In this document: positions 53,179 to 62,137 of the stretch, piece by piece
Numbering within the stretch: position 1 is the stretch's first letter
How the letters are laid out: each line of letters begins with the position of its first letter
Source of the DNA: Mesorhizobium sp. Root552
GTDB lineage: Bacteria > Pseudomonadota > Alphaproteobacteria > Rhizobiales > Rhizobiaceae
Assembly (NCBI RefSeq): GCF_001427285.1
Contig: NZ_LMFV01000012.1
Coordinates: forward strand, 27,469 to 91,468
Length of the DNA stretch: 64,000 nt
Direction of reading: 5' to 3'
The notes under the pieces: generated by a model
Databases searched by the model: none
Seen by the model: the letters and a program-made list of their open reading frames with translations, nothing else
Told to the model about the DNA's origin: nothing
Translations under genes and position numbers: made by a program

Positions 53179-54216
53179 CTACTGGAGCAGCTGCGTCCAG
53201 ACCTTGGTGACGAGTTCCTGCGCCGCCGGCGAGCAGGCCTGGCCCATCTTGACCGGAACGGTCGGGAAGAGCTCAGGTGCGTTTTCCTTGTTGTAGAGGG
53301 CCTTGGTCTCGTCGATCTTCACCGGCGAGGAATGGCCGTAGTAGTTGTACTGGTCGGTGGCGTTTTCGAGCGAAGCCATGAAGTTGATGAACTTCTTGGC
53401 GTTGTCGATGTTGGCCGCGCCCTTCGGCACGACATAGGAATCAAGCCAGCCGACGAGGCCTTCCTTGGGCATGGCGTATTCGACGTTTGCCTTGTCGTTG
53501 TGGCGCACGCGCATGGTGTTGCCGTCCCACCAGAAATGCGCGGCGACTTCGCCGCTGCCGATGCGGTTTTCGATGTTGTCGCTGGAATAGACGGCGACAG
53601 AGGGCTTCTGGGCGAGCAGCAGGTCGAGCACCTGCTTCATCTTCTGCGGGTCTTCGCTGCAATATTCGATGCCGAGATAGTTCTGGGCGGCCGGGATGAC
53701 TTCATCGGGCTGGGCCAGGCTGGCGATCTTGCCCTGCAGTTCCGCCGGCGGCTCGAAATAGGTTTTCCAGCTATCGACCGGACCCTTGTAGATGTCGCGG
53801 TTGACCGTGTAGCCGGCATTGCCGAAAGCGAGCGGGATGGAATAGTTGCCGGTCGGGTCCCACCATGGCTTCTGCCATTCAGGCAGGATCTGCTGGTAGG
53901 CTTCCATCGAGGTCGCGCCGATGTCTTCGAGCAGGCCCGAGTCGATCATGATCTTCACGAAATGCTGCGACGGCGTGACGATGTCATAGCCGGACGATCC
54001 GGCTTGCAGCTTGGTCAAAAGATCTTCGTTGGAGGAAAAGGCATCGACGGTGACCTTGATGCCGGTTTCCTTCTCGAATTTCGCGACCACGTCGGGCGCG
54101 ATGGAATCGGCCCAGGCATAGATCGACAGACTGCCGTCGGCATGTGCCGACACGGTCAAGGCCAGACCGAGGGCGCACGCGCCTGCGAGCGCCTGCATGC
54201 GGTTTTTTATCGACAT
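53179..54216 (-). CDS. polyamine-type ABC transporter substrate-binding protein (PotD/PotF family)
   Basis: 345 residues from the ATG at 54216, with AGGGGA ahead. The frame opens earlier at 54324 but without a signal peptide. The signal peptide ends VSAHADGSLSIYAWADS. The SBP_bac_8-like body has DAFSSNEDLLTKLQAGSSGYDIVTPSQ, ENRIGSGEVAAHFWWDGN, LVGWLDSYVVPKGAANIDNAKKFINFM. It resembles spermidine/putrescine and opine-type binding proteins. Its ATPase and permeases are not adjacent; the matching set lies at 59348-62120, 5 kb away on the other strand. Confidence 0.88.
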   Translation of the reverse strand: MSIKNRMQALAGACALGLALTVSAHADGSLSIYAWADSIAPDVVAKFEKETGIKVTVDAFSSNEDLLTKLQAGSSGYDIVTPSQHFVKIMIDSGLLEDIGATSMEAYQQILPEWQKPWWDPTGNYSIPLAFGNAGYTVNRDIYKGPVDSWKTYFEPPAELQGKIASLAQPDEVIPAAQNYLGIEYCSEDPQKMKQVLDLLLAQKPSVAVYSSDNIENRIGSGEVAAHFWWDGNTMRVRHNDKANVEYAMPKEGLVGWLDSYVVPKGAANIDNAKKFINFMASLENATDQYNYYGHSSPVKIDETKALYNKENAPELFPTVPVKMGQACSPAAQELVTKVWTQLLQ

Positions 54217-54296
54217 AGCATTCCCCTGTGAGTTTTCCCGGGGGCAACGATAACAAACCACTGTCGCGGATAAATTTGATTCACCCGACGCGCTGA

Positions 54297-54311
54297 TTAG
54301 GAAAAGCCTTT
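54297..54311. promoter_or_regulatory. LysR-type box, site C, upstream of the polyamine-type binding-protein gene
   Basis: GATTAGG-AAAAG-CCTTTTC lies 80 bases upstream of the binding-protein start. The first arm matches sites A and B exactly over GCTGATTAGG / GATTAGG; the second arm is poorer (CCTTT for CCTAA). Confidence 0.4.
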
Positions 54312-54345
54312 TCCTGCGCGACATGCAGCCTGCAAGGGAGCGGCC

Positions 54346-55047
54346 TCACAGATAAAGGCTCTTCGCCGCCTTTGAGGACAAAAGCTCTTTCGCGTCGCCT
54401 TCCTGCGCTACCTTGCCCTTGACCAGCACATAACCGCGGTCGGCGATGCCGAGGCCCATTTCGGCATTCTGCTCGATCAAAAGGATGGTGGTGCCGCGGC
54501 GATGGATTTCCTGGGTGATCTCGAAGTACTCGCTGATCAGCTTCGGCGACAGGCCGAGCGAAGGCTCGTCCATGACGACGAACTTGGGTTCGCCGATCAA
54601 GGCGCGGGCAAGCGCCACCATCGCCTGCTCGCCGCCGGAAAGCGTGCCGGCGACCTGGCGCAGCCGTTCGCGGATGCGCGGGAAGAGGTTGGACATCTTG
54701 TCGAGCTGGGTTTCGAAATTCGGCCCGCGCCCAGAAACGGCGTCGTAGCCAAGGCGCAGGTTCTCGATGACGGTCAGCCCGGGAAACAGCCGCCGGCCTT
54801 CAGGAACGAGACCCACGCCAAGTGCTGCAAGGTTCTCGGTGCCCAATCTGCCGATGTCCTTGCCCATCACCTCGACTGCGCCACGCAGGGCGCGGACCAC
54901 GCCGCAGACGGCCATGAAGGTGGTGGTCTTTCCGGCCCCGTTCGGGCCGAGCAGGCAGACGAGTTCGCCCGGACGCACGCTGAGCGTGAGGCCGCGCAGC
55001 ATCGGCACGGAGCCGTAGGCGGTATCGACGTCTTTCAGTTCAAGCAT
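54346..55047 (-). CDS. branched-chain-type ABC transporter ATP-binding protein (LivF type)
   Basis: 233 residues from the ATG at 55047, overlapping the end of the LivG-type gene. The longer frame to 55221 is out of register with a family start. Walker A is GPNGAGKTT, VPEGRRLFPGLTVIENL marks LivF, the signature is LSGGEQAMVALARALI and Walker B is FVVMDEPSLGLSP. It is the last gene of the leftward set livH-livM-livG-livF, whose binding-protein gene points the other way at 58111. Confidence 0.9.
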   Translation of the reverse strand: MLELKDVDTAYGSVPMLRGLTLSVRPGELVCLLGPNGAGKTTTFMAVCGVVRALRGAVEVMGKDIGRLGTENLAALGVGLVPEGRRLFPGLTVIENLRLGYDAVSGRGPNFETQLDKMSNLFPRIRERLRQVAGTLSGGEQAMVALARALIGEPKFVVMDEPSLGLSPKLISEYFEITQEIHRRGTTILLIEQNAEMGLGIADRGYVLVKGKVAQEGDAKELLSSKAAKSLYL

Positions 55048-55825
55048 GCGCAGCCGCCTTTCCGAGATAGGCTTCCTGCACCCGCGGGTTGGCCCTGACG
55101 GCCGCGAAATCGCCTTCGGCGATGCGGCTGCCGTAATCGATGCACATGACGTGGTCCGGGAAGGCCTCGACCACCTGCATGTCGTGCTCGATGAGAATGA
55201 CGGACAGCTCCAGATGGACATCGCGCAGCCGTACGATGTCGGCGATCAGCGCCTGCGTCTCGGTCTCGTCCATACCGACGGAAGGCTCGTCGAGCAGAAG
55301 CAGTTTTGGTTCGGATGCCAGCGCGCGGGCGATCTCCAGCCTGCGCCGATCTGCCTGGGCGAGCGCGCCCGCCGGGCGGTAGCGCTGTTCGAACAGGTCG
55401 CCGGAGCCGCTCTTCAACAGCGCTTCCGCCTTTTCGACGCAAGCTGCCATTTCGCGCCGGGACTTGCCCGGCCGGAAAAGCGCGTCGAGCACGCCGGTGG
55501 TGGTGCGCGTGTGCATACCGATGATGACGTTGTCGAGGACGCTGAGGTCGGAGAACAGGCGCGACGACTGGAAGGTGCGGCCGATGCCGCGTTCCACCAC
55601 CTCATAGGAGGGCTTGCCGGTGATGTCGGCTCCGTCGAACACAACCTTGCCGGATGTCGGGCGATAGACGCCGGTCACGACGTTGAACAATGTCGACTTG
55701 CCGGCGCCGTTCGGTCCGATGACTGCAAGGACCGAACCCTTGTCGATGGAGAAGCTGACATCGTTCAGCGCAACCAGTCCGCCGAAGCGCATGGTCGCGT
55801 TTTCGACCCTGAGGAGGACGCTCAT
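55040..55825 (-). CDS. branched-chain-type ABC transporter ATP-binding protein (LivG type)
   Basis: 261 residues. Walker A GPNGAGKST, then VERGIGRTFQSSRLFSDLSVLDN, a long insertion typical of LivG, and a signature-like PAGALAQADRRRLEIARAL followed by LLLLDEPSVGMD. The usual LSxGxQRRLE signature is degenerate here (LAQADRRRLE), and Walker B reads DEPSVGMDE. It is still expected to be active with LivF. It overlaps both neighbours by a few bases. Confidence 0.88.
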   Translation of the reverse strand: MSVLLRVENATMRFGGLVALNDVSFSIDKGSVLAVIGPNGAGKSTLFNVVTGVYRPTSGKVVFDGADITGKPSYEVVERGIGRTFQSSRLFSDLSVLDNVIIGMHTRTTTGVLDALFRPGKSRREMAACVEKAEALLKSGSGDLFEQRYRPAGALAQADRRRLEIARALASEPKLLLLDEPSVGMDETETQALIADIVRLRDVHLELSVILIEHDMQVVEAFPDHVMCIDYGSRIAEGDFAAVRANPRVQEAYLGKAAAHA

Positions 55826-56997
55826 GGCTCGCCTCCGTAGCGGCGCATGCGCTGCGGGAACAATCCCTGCGGGCGGATCATGAGGAAGCCGATGATGACG
55901 ACGCCGAAGAACAGCAGGCGATAGTCGGCGAAGGCGCGCAGCTTTTCCGGCAGGATGGTGAGCAGGAAGGCTCCGACGATGACGCCGAAGATGTTGTCCA
56001 TGCCGCCGACGATGACCATGGTCATGATGGTGACGGAGACAAGGAACGTGAAGTTGTCAGGCGAAATGTAGCTGACGTAGAAGGCGTAGATGGTGCCGGC
56101 GAAGGCGGCCAGGAAGGCATCGACGGCGAAAGCCAGCACCTTGTACCAGGCGACATTGATGCCCTGCGCCTTGGCCGCGATCTCGTCGGCGCGCAGCGCA
56201 TTCCATGCCAGGCCGATGCGCGAGCCGTGCAGGCGGTGCGCGGTGATGATGGCGACGACCACGAGCGCCGCCGACAGGTAGTAGAAGTTCGCCTGGCTCG
56301 GCAGTTTCCAGCCGAAGACGACCAGCGGATCGGCAAAGGAGTGGCCGAACAGGCTGGGAGCTGGAATGCCGACAAGGCCGTTGGGGCCGCCGGTCCAGTC
56401 GAAATTGTTGAGGAGCTGCTGGACGACGACGCCGAAGGCGATGGTGACGAGCGCGAGGTAGGTGTCGCGGGTGCGCATCGAGGGAATGCCGATGACGAAG
56501 CCGAACAGGGTGGCGGCAAGGGCGGCGAGCGGCAGGGTCAGCCAGAAGCTCAGGCCGAAATTGATGGCCAGCAAGGCCGAGACATAAGCGCCGATGCCGT
56601 AGGAAGCGCCGGTGGCGAAGTTCGGGATGTTGGCGCTGCCGAGCTGGAAATTGAGCGCCAGCGCGAGAACGGCATAAAGCTGGGCCACGATCAGAAGATG
56701 CAGGACATAGGTGTTGGAACCGACCACGAAGGGAAAGCCGAGCACAACGACGGCTGCGGTGGCGAATGTCACCAGCGGCACGCGGGCCATGCTTGCCATT
56801 GCGTAATCGGTGATCCAGGGCAGCCGCTCCAGCAGGTAGAAGCCGGCGCCGAGCAGGGCAAGCAGGCCGACGATCTGCCAGCCGCCTTCGGCCTTCAGTA
56901 CGAAATAGAGGAAGGCAGCGCCGGCCAGTTGCGACAGGACAGTGAAGGCGATCGCCTGCCCGGTGCCGGGTGCGACAGATGATGCGGGAGCGTGCAT
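55822..56997 (-). CDS. branched-chain-type ABC transporter permease (LivM type)
   Basis: 391 residues with roughly ten hydrophobic spans and the LivM stretches QLGSANIPNFATGASYGIGAY, GIPSMRTRDTYLALVTIAFG and AWNALRADEIAAKAQGINV near the cytoplasmic loop. It ends with MRPQGLFPQRMRRYGGEP. It pairs with the LivH-type protein and lies one base after its stop. Confidence 0.9.
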   Translation of the reverse strand: MHAPASSVAPGTGQAIAFTVLSQLAGAAFLYFVLKAEGGWQIVGLLALLGAGFYLLERLPWITDYAMASMARVPLVTFATAAVVVLGFPFVVGSNTYVLHLLIVAQLYAVLALALNFQLGSANIPNFATGASYGIGAYVSALLAINFGLSFWLTLPLAALAATLFGFVIGIPSMRTRDTYLALVTIAFGVVVQQLLNNFDWTGGPNGLVGIPAPSLFGHSFADPLVVFGWKLPSQANFYYLSAALVVVAIITAHRLHGSRIGLAWNALRADEIAAKAQGINVAWYKVLAFAVDAFLAAFAGTIYAFYVSYISPDNFTFLVSVTIMTMVIVGGMDNIFGVIVGAFLLTILPEKLRAFADYRLLFFGVVIIGFLMIRPQGLFPQRMRRYGGEP

Positions 56998-56998
56998 G

Positions 56999-57916
56999 CT
57001 ACACTTTCTCCATCACTGGCCGTCCCAGCAAACCGGCCGGACGGAAGATGAGCACGACGATGACCAGCAGGAAGACGAATACCAGACGGTAGGAAGCGCC
57101 GTCCGGCACGAAGGTCTGCGCGAGTACCTCGATGCCGGCGATGATCAAGCCGCCGAGGATAGCGCCCGGCATGGAGCCTAGGCCGCCAATGACGGCGGCG
57201 GAGAAACCGAGCAGGCCGGCCATGACGCCGAAGTCGAACCGCGTGACGCCCGCATAGCTGGCGAAGAGGAGGCCAGCTATGGCCCCGATGGCGGAAGCGA
57301 TGAAGAAGGTGGCGCGGAAAACGCGCGTATCGCGGATGCCCATCATGCGGGCGATGACGCGATCTTCGGAAGCGGCGCGAATGCGCAGGCCCAACGGCGT
57401 CATCTTCAGGAAGAAGAACAGCAGGGCGACGAGCGCGATGGTGAGCAGGACCACCAGCAGCGCAAACCAGCTTATCGGCACGGTGCCGACTTCGAAGGCG
57501 ACGCCCGAAACCAGGCGCGGGAAGGCATGCGGATTGGAGCCTTGCGGGTAAAGATGGCGGATCAGTTCGCGGATGACGATGCCGAGGGCGACCGTGGCTA
57601 CCAGCGCCATCATTGCCGGCGCATCGCGGAAGCGGCGGATCACCGTCTTGTCCAGCACGATGCCGATGACGCCGACCGCCAGGGCGGCTGCAAGCGCGGC
57701 AACGATCAGCCATGCCGGGCCTGACACGCCGACTGCGGTTGCCAGTAATTGAACCAGCGCCAGCGAGATGAAGGGCGCCGTCATGGCCACGTCGCCATGA
57801 GAAAAGTGGATGACGTTGAGCACGCCGAAGATCAGGCTGAAGCCGATTGCCAGCAGGGCATAGATGCAGCCAAGGGTTATCCAGTTCACCAATTGCTGGA
57901 CAAGCAGTTCCGCCAT
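56999..57916 (-). CDS. branched-chain-type ABC transporter permease (LivH type)
   Basis: 305 residues, first gene of the leftward importer operon. QLVNWITLGCIYALLAIGFSLIFGVLNVIHFSHGDVAM is the LivH N-terminal pattern. GLRIRAASEDRVIARMMGI is the EAA-like loop, and GLLGFSAAVIGGLGSMPGAILGG follows. It diverges from its presumed binding-protein gene across 194 bases. Confidence 0.9.
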   Translation of the reverse strand: MAELLVQQLVNWITLGCIYALLAIGFSLIFGVLNVIHFSHGDVAMTAPFISLALVQLLATAVGVSGPAWLIVAALAAALAVGVIGIVLDKTVIRRFRDAPAMMALVATVALGIVIRELIRHLYPQGSNPHAFPRLVSGVAFEVGTVPISWFALLVVLLTIALVALLFFFLKMTPLGLRIRAASEDRVIARMMGIRDTRVFRATFFIASAIGAIAGLLFASYAGVTRFDFGVMAGLLGFSAAVIGGLGSMPGAILGGLIIAGIEVLAQTFVPDGASYRLVFVFLLVIVVLIFRPAGLLGRPVMEKV

Positions 57917-58110
57917 CTGACCCTTCTTTCGATTAGAGCGGCACGATTACCAGCGCCTCCCGGGCGCGCACATAATGAATCTCCGAAGTCACAGATAGCA
58001 ATTTCCGAATTTCGTGAGCAGTCACGCATAAATACACTTCAACTCAGCCGACGATCGGGATCGGCCGGGCCGCTACGACGGCGGCAGACAATTCTGTTGA
58101 GGTGGAACCA

Positions 58111-59241
58111 ATGTTAAACAGGCGCACTGCGCTCATGCGCGTATCGTCAATTCTGGCCGGATCACTGCTTGCCATCGCGCTCGGCGCTGCCCAGGCACAG
58201 GCCGACCAGATCAAGCTCGGCTTTATCGGGCCGCTGTCCGGCGGCAACGCGCAACAGGGTCTCGGCGCCCGCAACGGCTTCCTTCTGGCCATAGAGCAGG
58301 CCAATGCCAGCGGCTATCCGCATCAGGTCGAAGCGGTGGTCCTGGACGATGCCTCCGATCCGGCGGTCGGCGTTTCGGCTGCGCAGAAGCTGATCAACGA
58401 TCCCGCGGTGATCGCGGCTAGCGGACACTGGAACAGCTCCGTGGCGCTCGCCACGATCCCGGTTTTCAACCGCGCACAAATGCCGTTCATCGTATGGGGC
58501 GCCGTCAGCCCGAAGATCACGGAGCAGAATTTGCCCAACGTCACCCGCGTGACGCCGACGCTGGTCAACGAGAACAAGCCGCTGGCCGAAGCGATTGCCA
58601 AGGACGGCAAGATCAAGAAGATCGCCATCATCTCCGATACGACGGACTATGGCGCGGCCAACACCAAGTGGTTCGGCGATTTCTTCAAGGCAGCCGGCGG
58701 CGAGATCGTCGCTTCGGATGCCGCCGCTGTCGGCACCACCGACTTCCGCGCCATGCTGACGACGGCAAAGGCGGCATCGCCGGATGCGATCTATTTCGGC
58801 GGCGTAGTGACCGAAGCCGCGCTCGTGCGCAGCCAGATGGCAGACCTCGGCATGGGTTCGCTGCCGATGTACGGCATTTCGGGCATCTACGATCCGAAGT
58901 TCATCGAGATCGCCGGCGCCGCCGCTGAAGGCACTATCGTCGGCACGCCTTCGGTGCAGAGCAATCCGAAGCTCGAAGAGTTCGACAAGGCCTATGCAGC
59001 CAAGGGCTATACCGACCCTGCCGGTTCCTACGCCAAATATGCCTACGAGGCCGCGCAGATCCTTCTCGAGGTGATCAAGGAGAAGGGTACGGAAGACAAG
59101 GAAGCGCTGAGCAAGGCGATCCGCGAAATCCACCACAACGGTATTCTCGGCGAGGTTTCCTTCGATGAGAACGGCCAGACCAACATGGCCGTCGAAATCG
59201 ACCTCCACGTCGTTCGCGACGGCAAGTGGGTGGACATGTAA
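58111..59241 (+). CDS. branched-chain-type ABC transporter substrate-binding protein (LivK type)
   Basis: I prefer ATG 58111, with GAGGTGG placed before it; a GTG at 58102 is in the same frame. The 376-residue protein has a signal peptide ending AAQAQADQIKLG. The Peripla_BP_6 body has GPLSGGNAQQGLGARNGFLLAIEQAN, DPAVGVSAAQKLINDPAVIAASGHWNS and FGGVVTEAALVRSQMADLG. It divides the promoter region with the LivH-type operon to its left and is followed after about 100 bases by a polyamine-type ATPase gene. Ligand unknown. Confidence 0.9.
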   Translation: MLNRRTALMRVSSILAGSLLAIALGAAQAQADQIKLGFIGPLSGGNAQQGLGARNGFLLAIEQANASGYPHQVEAVVLDDASDPAVGVSAAQKLINDPAVIAASGHWNSSVALATIPVFNRAQMPFIVWGAVSPKITEQNLPNVTRVTPTLVNENKPLAEAIAKDGKIKKIAIISDTTDYGAANTKWFGDFFKAAGGEIVASDAAAVGTTDFRAMLTTAKAASPDAIYFGGVVTEAALVRSQMADLGMGSLPMYGISGIYDPKFIEIAGAAAEGTIVGTPSVQSNPKLEEFDKAYAAKGYTDPAGSYAKYAYEAAQILLEVIKEKGTEDKEALSKAIREIHHNGILGEVSFDENGQTNMAVEIDLHVVRDGKWVDM

Positions 59242-59347
59242 GCACAGACGAGGACCTTACGCGTCGCCCCTGACCGGGCGGCGCGTTGCCTTTTGGACCG
59301 CGGCGTATTTTATTCAAACGTCTTCAACGACCCTTCCGGAGCAGCCC

Positions 59348-60439
59348 ATGGATCGCAACAGTCCGCATCGGCAAGGGAAAGCGGTCGAGATCAAGGGTGT
59401 GTCGAAAGTCTTCGGCACCTTCCAGGCGCTGAAGCCGGTCACCTTCGACATCTATGAAAACGAGTTTTTCACGCTGCTGGGGCCAAGCGGCTGCGGCAAG
59501 ACCACGCTTTTGCGAATGATCGCCGGCTTCGAGCAACCGACCACAGGCGAAATCGCGCTGCGTGGCGCAAACATCCAGGGGCTGCCGCCGCACCGGCGGC
59601 GCGTCAATACGGTATTCCAGAGCTACGCGCTGTTTCCGCATATGACGCTGGAGCAGAACATCGCCTTCGGGCTGGAAAATCTCGGCTGGGAAAAGCAGCG
59701 CCGTGAGGCGCGCGTGGCCGACATGCTGCGGCTGGTGCATATGGAGAAGTTTGCAGCGCGCAAGCCGCAACAACTCTCCGGCGGCCAGCGGCAGCGCATT
59801 GCGCTTGCCCGTGCGCTGGCACCGGAGCCTGAAGTGCTTTTGCTCGACGAGCCGCTGTCAGCGCTCGACCTAAAGTTGAGGCAAGCGATGCGCGACGAGC
59901 TGAGGACGCTGCAACGGCAGACGGGCATCACCTTTGTCTTCGTGACGCACGACCAGGAAGAAGCGCTCGATATGTCGGATCATATCTGTGTGCTGGGCGA
60001 CGGCGAAATCCAGCAATTGGGAACGCCTGCCGAAATCTACGAGGAGCCGTCAAACCGTTTCGTGGCCGACTTCATCGGCGAGACCAACTTCCTCGATGCG
60101 GAGGTGATGGCCGTTGAAGGCGAGCGTGCGACGGTGAAGGTGTCGCTCGGCATGACGCTTAACGCGCCGCAGAAGAAGGCGGAAACCGGCCGTTCGGCTG
60201 TCATGTCGATCCGGCCGGAAAAGATCAGTATTCCCGCGCAGGACGGGCAGATTTCGATGGAGGGCACGATCGTCGGGGTCAACTATCTCGGCGGCTATAC
60301 CTACTACATGGTTGAGACGGGCAAGACGAAGCTGCGCGTTTCGCTGCGCAACAGCGTCTCTCGAAGCGGCATGTTCGAGGTCGGCCAGCCGATCGAGGTC
60401 GGCTTCGCCGCCGATTCCGCCAGAGTGCTTGGCGCATGA
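59348..60439 (+). CDS. polyamine-type ABC transporter ATP-binding protein (PotA family)
   Basis: 363 residues from the ATG at 59348; the longer frame from 59165 is a shadow of the preceding gene. The ATPase domain has Walker A GPSGCGKTT, RVNTVFQSYALFPHMTLEQN, signature LSGGQRQRIALARAL and Walker B LLLDEPLSALD. The C-terminal TOBE_2 domain (SIRPEKISIPAQDG onward) is typical of PotA. It overlaps the next permease gene by ATGA. Confidence 0.92.
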   Translation: MDRNSPHRQGKAVEIKGVSKVFGTFQALKPVTFDIYENEFFTLLGPSGCGKTTLLRMIAGFEQPTTGEIALRGANIQGLPPHRRRVNTVFQSYALFPHMTLEQNIAFGLENLGWEKQRREARVADMLRLVHMEKFAARKPQQLSGGQRQRIALARALAPEPEVLLLDEPLSALDLKLRQAMRDELRTLQRQTGITFVFVTHDQEEALDMSDHICVLGDGEIQQLGTPAEIYEEPSNRFVADFIGETNFLDAEVMAVEGERATVKVSLGMTLNAPQKKAETGRSAVMSIRPEKISIPAQDGQISMEGTIVGVNYLGGYTYYMVETGKTKLRVSLRNSVSRSGMFEVGQPIEVGFAADSARVLGA

Positions 60440-61335
60440 CGCCGCGCTGGAAAAATCCGGGCTGGAATGTATGGGGGTTGTTGCCGACCCACCTGATCAT
60501 GCTTTGCACGCTGATCATTCCAATCGGCATCATCATTCTCGTCTCATTTTCGACGCGCGGACCGTATGGCGGCTTCGATTATGTGTTCACGACCGCACCC
60601 TACAAGCAGATCCTGTTCAACGAGGGCTGGACCGGCGAGCTCGAGTTCAATCCGCAATACCTGATCGTGGTTGGACGCACGCTGATCCTGTCGACGGTGA
60701 CGACGCTGATCTGCCTGCTCCTCAGTTTCCCGGTCGCCTATTTCATCTCGCTTCAGAAGGCGACGCTCAAGGTGATGCTGATCTACCTGGTCACGCTGCC
60801 GTTCTGGGTCTCGATGATCGTGCGGGTCTATTCGTGGATCATCATTCTGGGCAATGACGGGGTGATCGAGAAGACGTTGCGCTTCCTCGGCCTTATCGAT
60901 GACATGGACAGCCTTCTGCACGGCGACTTCGCCATGCTGGTGGGGCTGGTCTACAGCTACATTCCGCTGATGATCCTGCCCATCTTCGCCTCGATCGAGA
61001 AACTCGATGGCGCCTTGGTGGAAGCCTCCCACGATCTTTACGGCAGCCGCTGGACGACATTGCGCAGGGTGATCGTGCCGCTCAGCCAACCCGGCATGCT
61101 CGCAGGCTCGATCCTCGTCTTCGTGCCCTGCCTTGGCGCGGTGCTCGAGCCGATGATCCTCGGCGGCGGCAAGACGATGATGATGGGCAACCTGATCCAG
61201 CTCCAGTTCGGCCCGGCCCGCAACTGGCCGCTGGGCGCTGCCATTTCCATCGTGCTGATGTCGGCGGTGCTGATATTCCTGTTGTGGCGCGGCTTGCGGG
61301 CGGTGCGCAAGGAAAGCCGGGAGCTCCTGGCATGA
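60436..61335 (+). CDS. polyamine-type ABC transporter permease (PotB family)
   Basis: 299 residues with six membrane spans. The start is at ATG 60436 within the ATPase stop. LVTLPFWVSMIVRVYSWIIIL and the EAA loop LVEASHDLYGSRWTTLRRVIVPLSQPG are typical of PotB. It overlaps the next gene by ATGA. Confidence 0.92.
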   Translation: MTPRWKNPGWNVWGLLPTHLIMLCTLIIPIGIIILVSFSTRGPYGGFDYVFTTAPYKQILFNEGWTGELEFNPQYLIVVGRTLILSTVTTLICLLLSFPVAYFISLQKATLKVMLIYLVTLPFWVSMIVRVYSWIIILGNDGVIEKTLRFLGLIDDMDSLLHGDFAMLVGLVYSYIPLMILPIFASIEKLDGALVEASHDLYGSRWTTLRRVIVPLSQPGMLAGSILVFVPCLGAVLEPMILGGGKTMMMGNLIQLQFGPARNWPLGAAISIVLMSAVLIFLLWRGLRAVRKESRELLA

Positions 61336-62120
61336 CTGCCAAAACCGATGTCAGGCGCTATCCAGGGTTCGGCCTGTTCAGCCTGTTGTTCTTTGTCTAC
61401 CTCTACCTGCCGATCTCGGTAGTGGTTTTCTATTCCTTCAACGCCAATCGGATCGTGGCCAACTGGGGCGGGTTCTCGCTCCATTGGTATACCGCAGCCC
61501 TTTCCAACGCAGCACTGGTCAATGCAGTCAACACCTCGCTGTTCGTCGCAACGATTGCGACGGTCGTCTCGACCATCGTTGCCATGATGGCGGCCCTTGT
61601 GCTGGTGCGCGGCAAGCAGGTGCGTTACCGGCGCGTCTCGGAAACGGTGGTGAACCTGCCGCTGCTCCTGCCCGAAATCGTCGTTGCGGTGGCGGTGCTG
61701 ATCCTGTTTTCGGAACTTGGAATTTCCAACGGGCTGCTGAAGCTGACGATCGCGCACACGACGTTTTGCATCCCGTTCGCCTTCCTTCCGATCCGGGCGC
61801 GTTTGCAGGGCATGGACAGTGACCTCGAAGATGCGGCCCGCGACCTCTACGCGTCGAGCTGGACGGCGTTCCGGCGTGTGACCTTTCCGCTGATCCTGCC
61901 GGGGGTGTTCAGCGGCGCGATGCTGGCATTCGTCATCTCCATGGACGACTTCATCACCAGCAACCTGTTGAACTCCGGCGGCGCGACGACGTTGCCGGTG
62001 TATATTTTCTCGCTGATCAAGCAGGGCGTCTCGCCCCAACTCAACGCCATTTCGACGCTAATCATGATTGCGTCGGTGGTGCTGGCGACAGCCGCGTTCC
62101 TGGTTCAACGCAAGAAGTAG
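61332..62120 (+). CDS. polyamine-type ABC transporter permease (PotC family)
   Basis: 262 residues from the ATG at 61332. Six spans with YLYLPISVVVFYSFNANR near the start, LPLLLPEIVVAVAVLILF in the middle and the EAA loop LEDAARDLYASSWTAFRRVTFPLILPG, then SMDDFITSNLLN. It completes the transporter core. No binding-protein gene follows, so the core likely uses the PotD/PotF-like protein at 53179-54216 or the one ending just upstream at 59241. Confidence 0.92.
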   Translation: MTAKTDVRRYPGFGLFSLLFFVYLYLPISVVVFYSFNANRIVANWGGFSLHWYTAALSNAALVNAVNTSLFVATIATVVSTIVAMMAALVLVRGKQVRYRRVSETVVNLPLLLPEIVVAVAVLILFSELGISNGLLKLTIAHTTFCIPFAFLPIRARLQGMDSDLEDAARDLYASSWTAFRRVTFPLILPGVFSGAMLAFVISMDDFITSNLLNSGGATTLPVYIFSLIKQGVSPQLNAISTLIMIASVVLATAAFLVQRKK

Positions 62121-62137
62121 CCGAACCGCTCGAGCAT

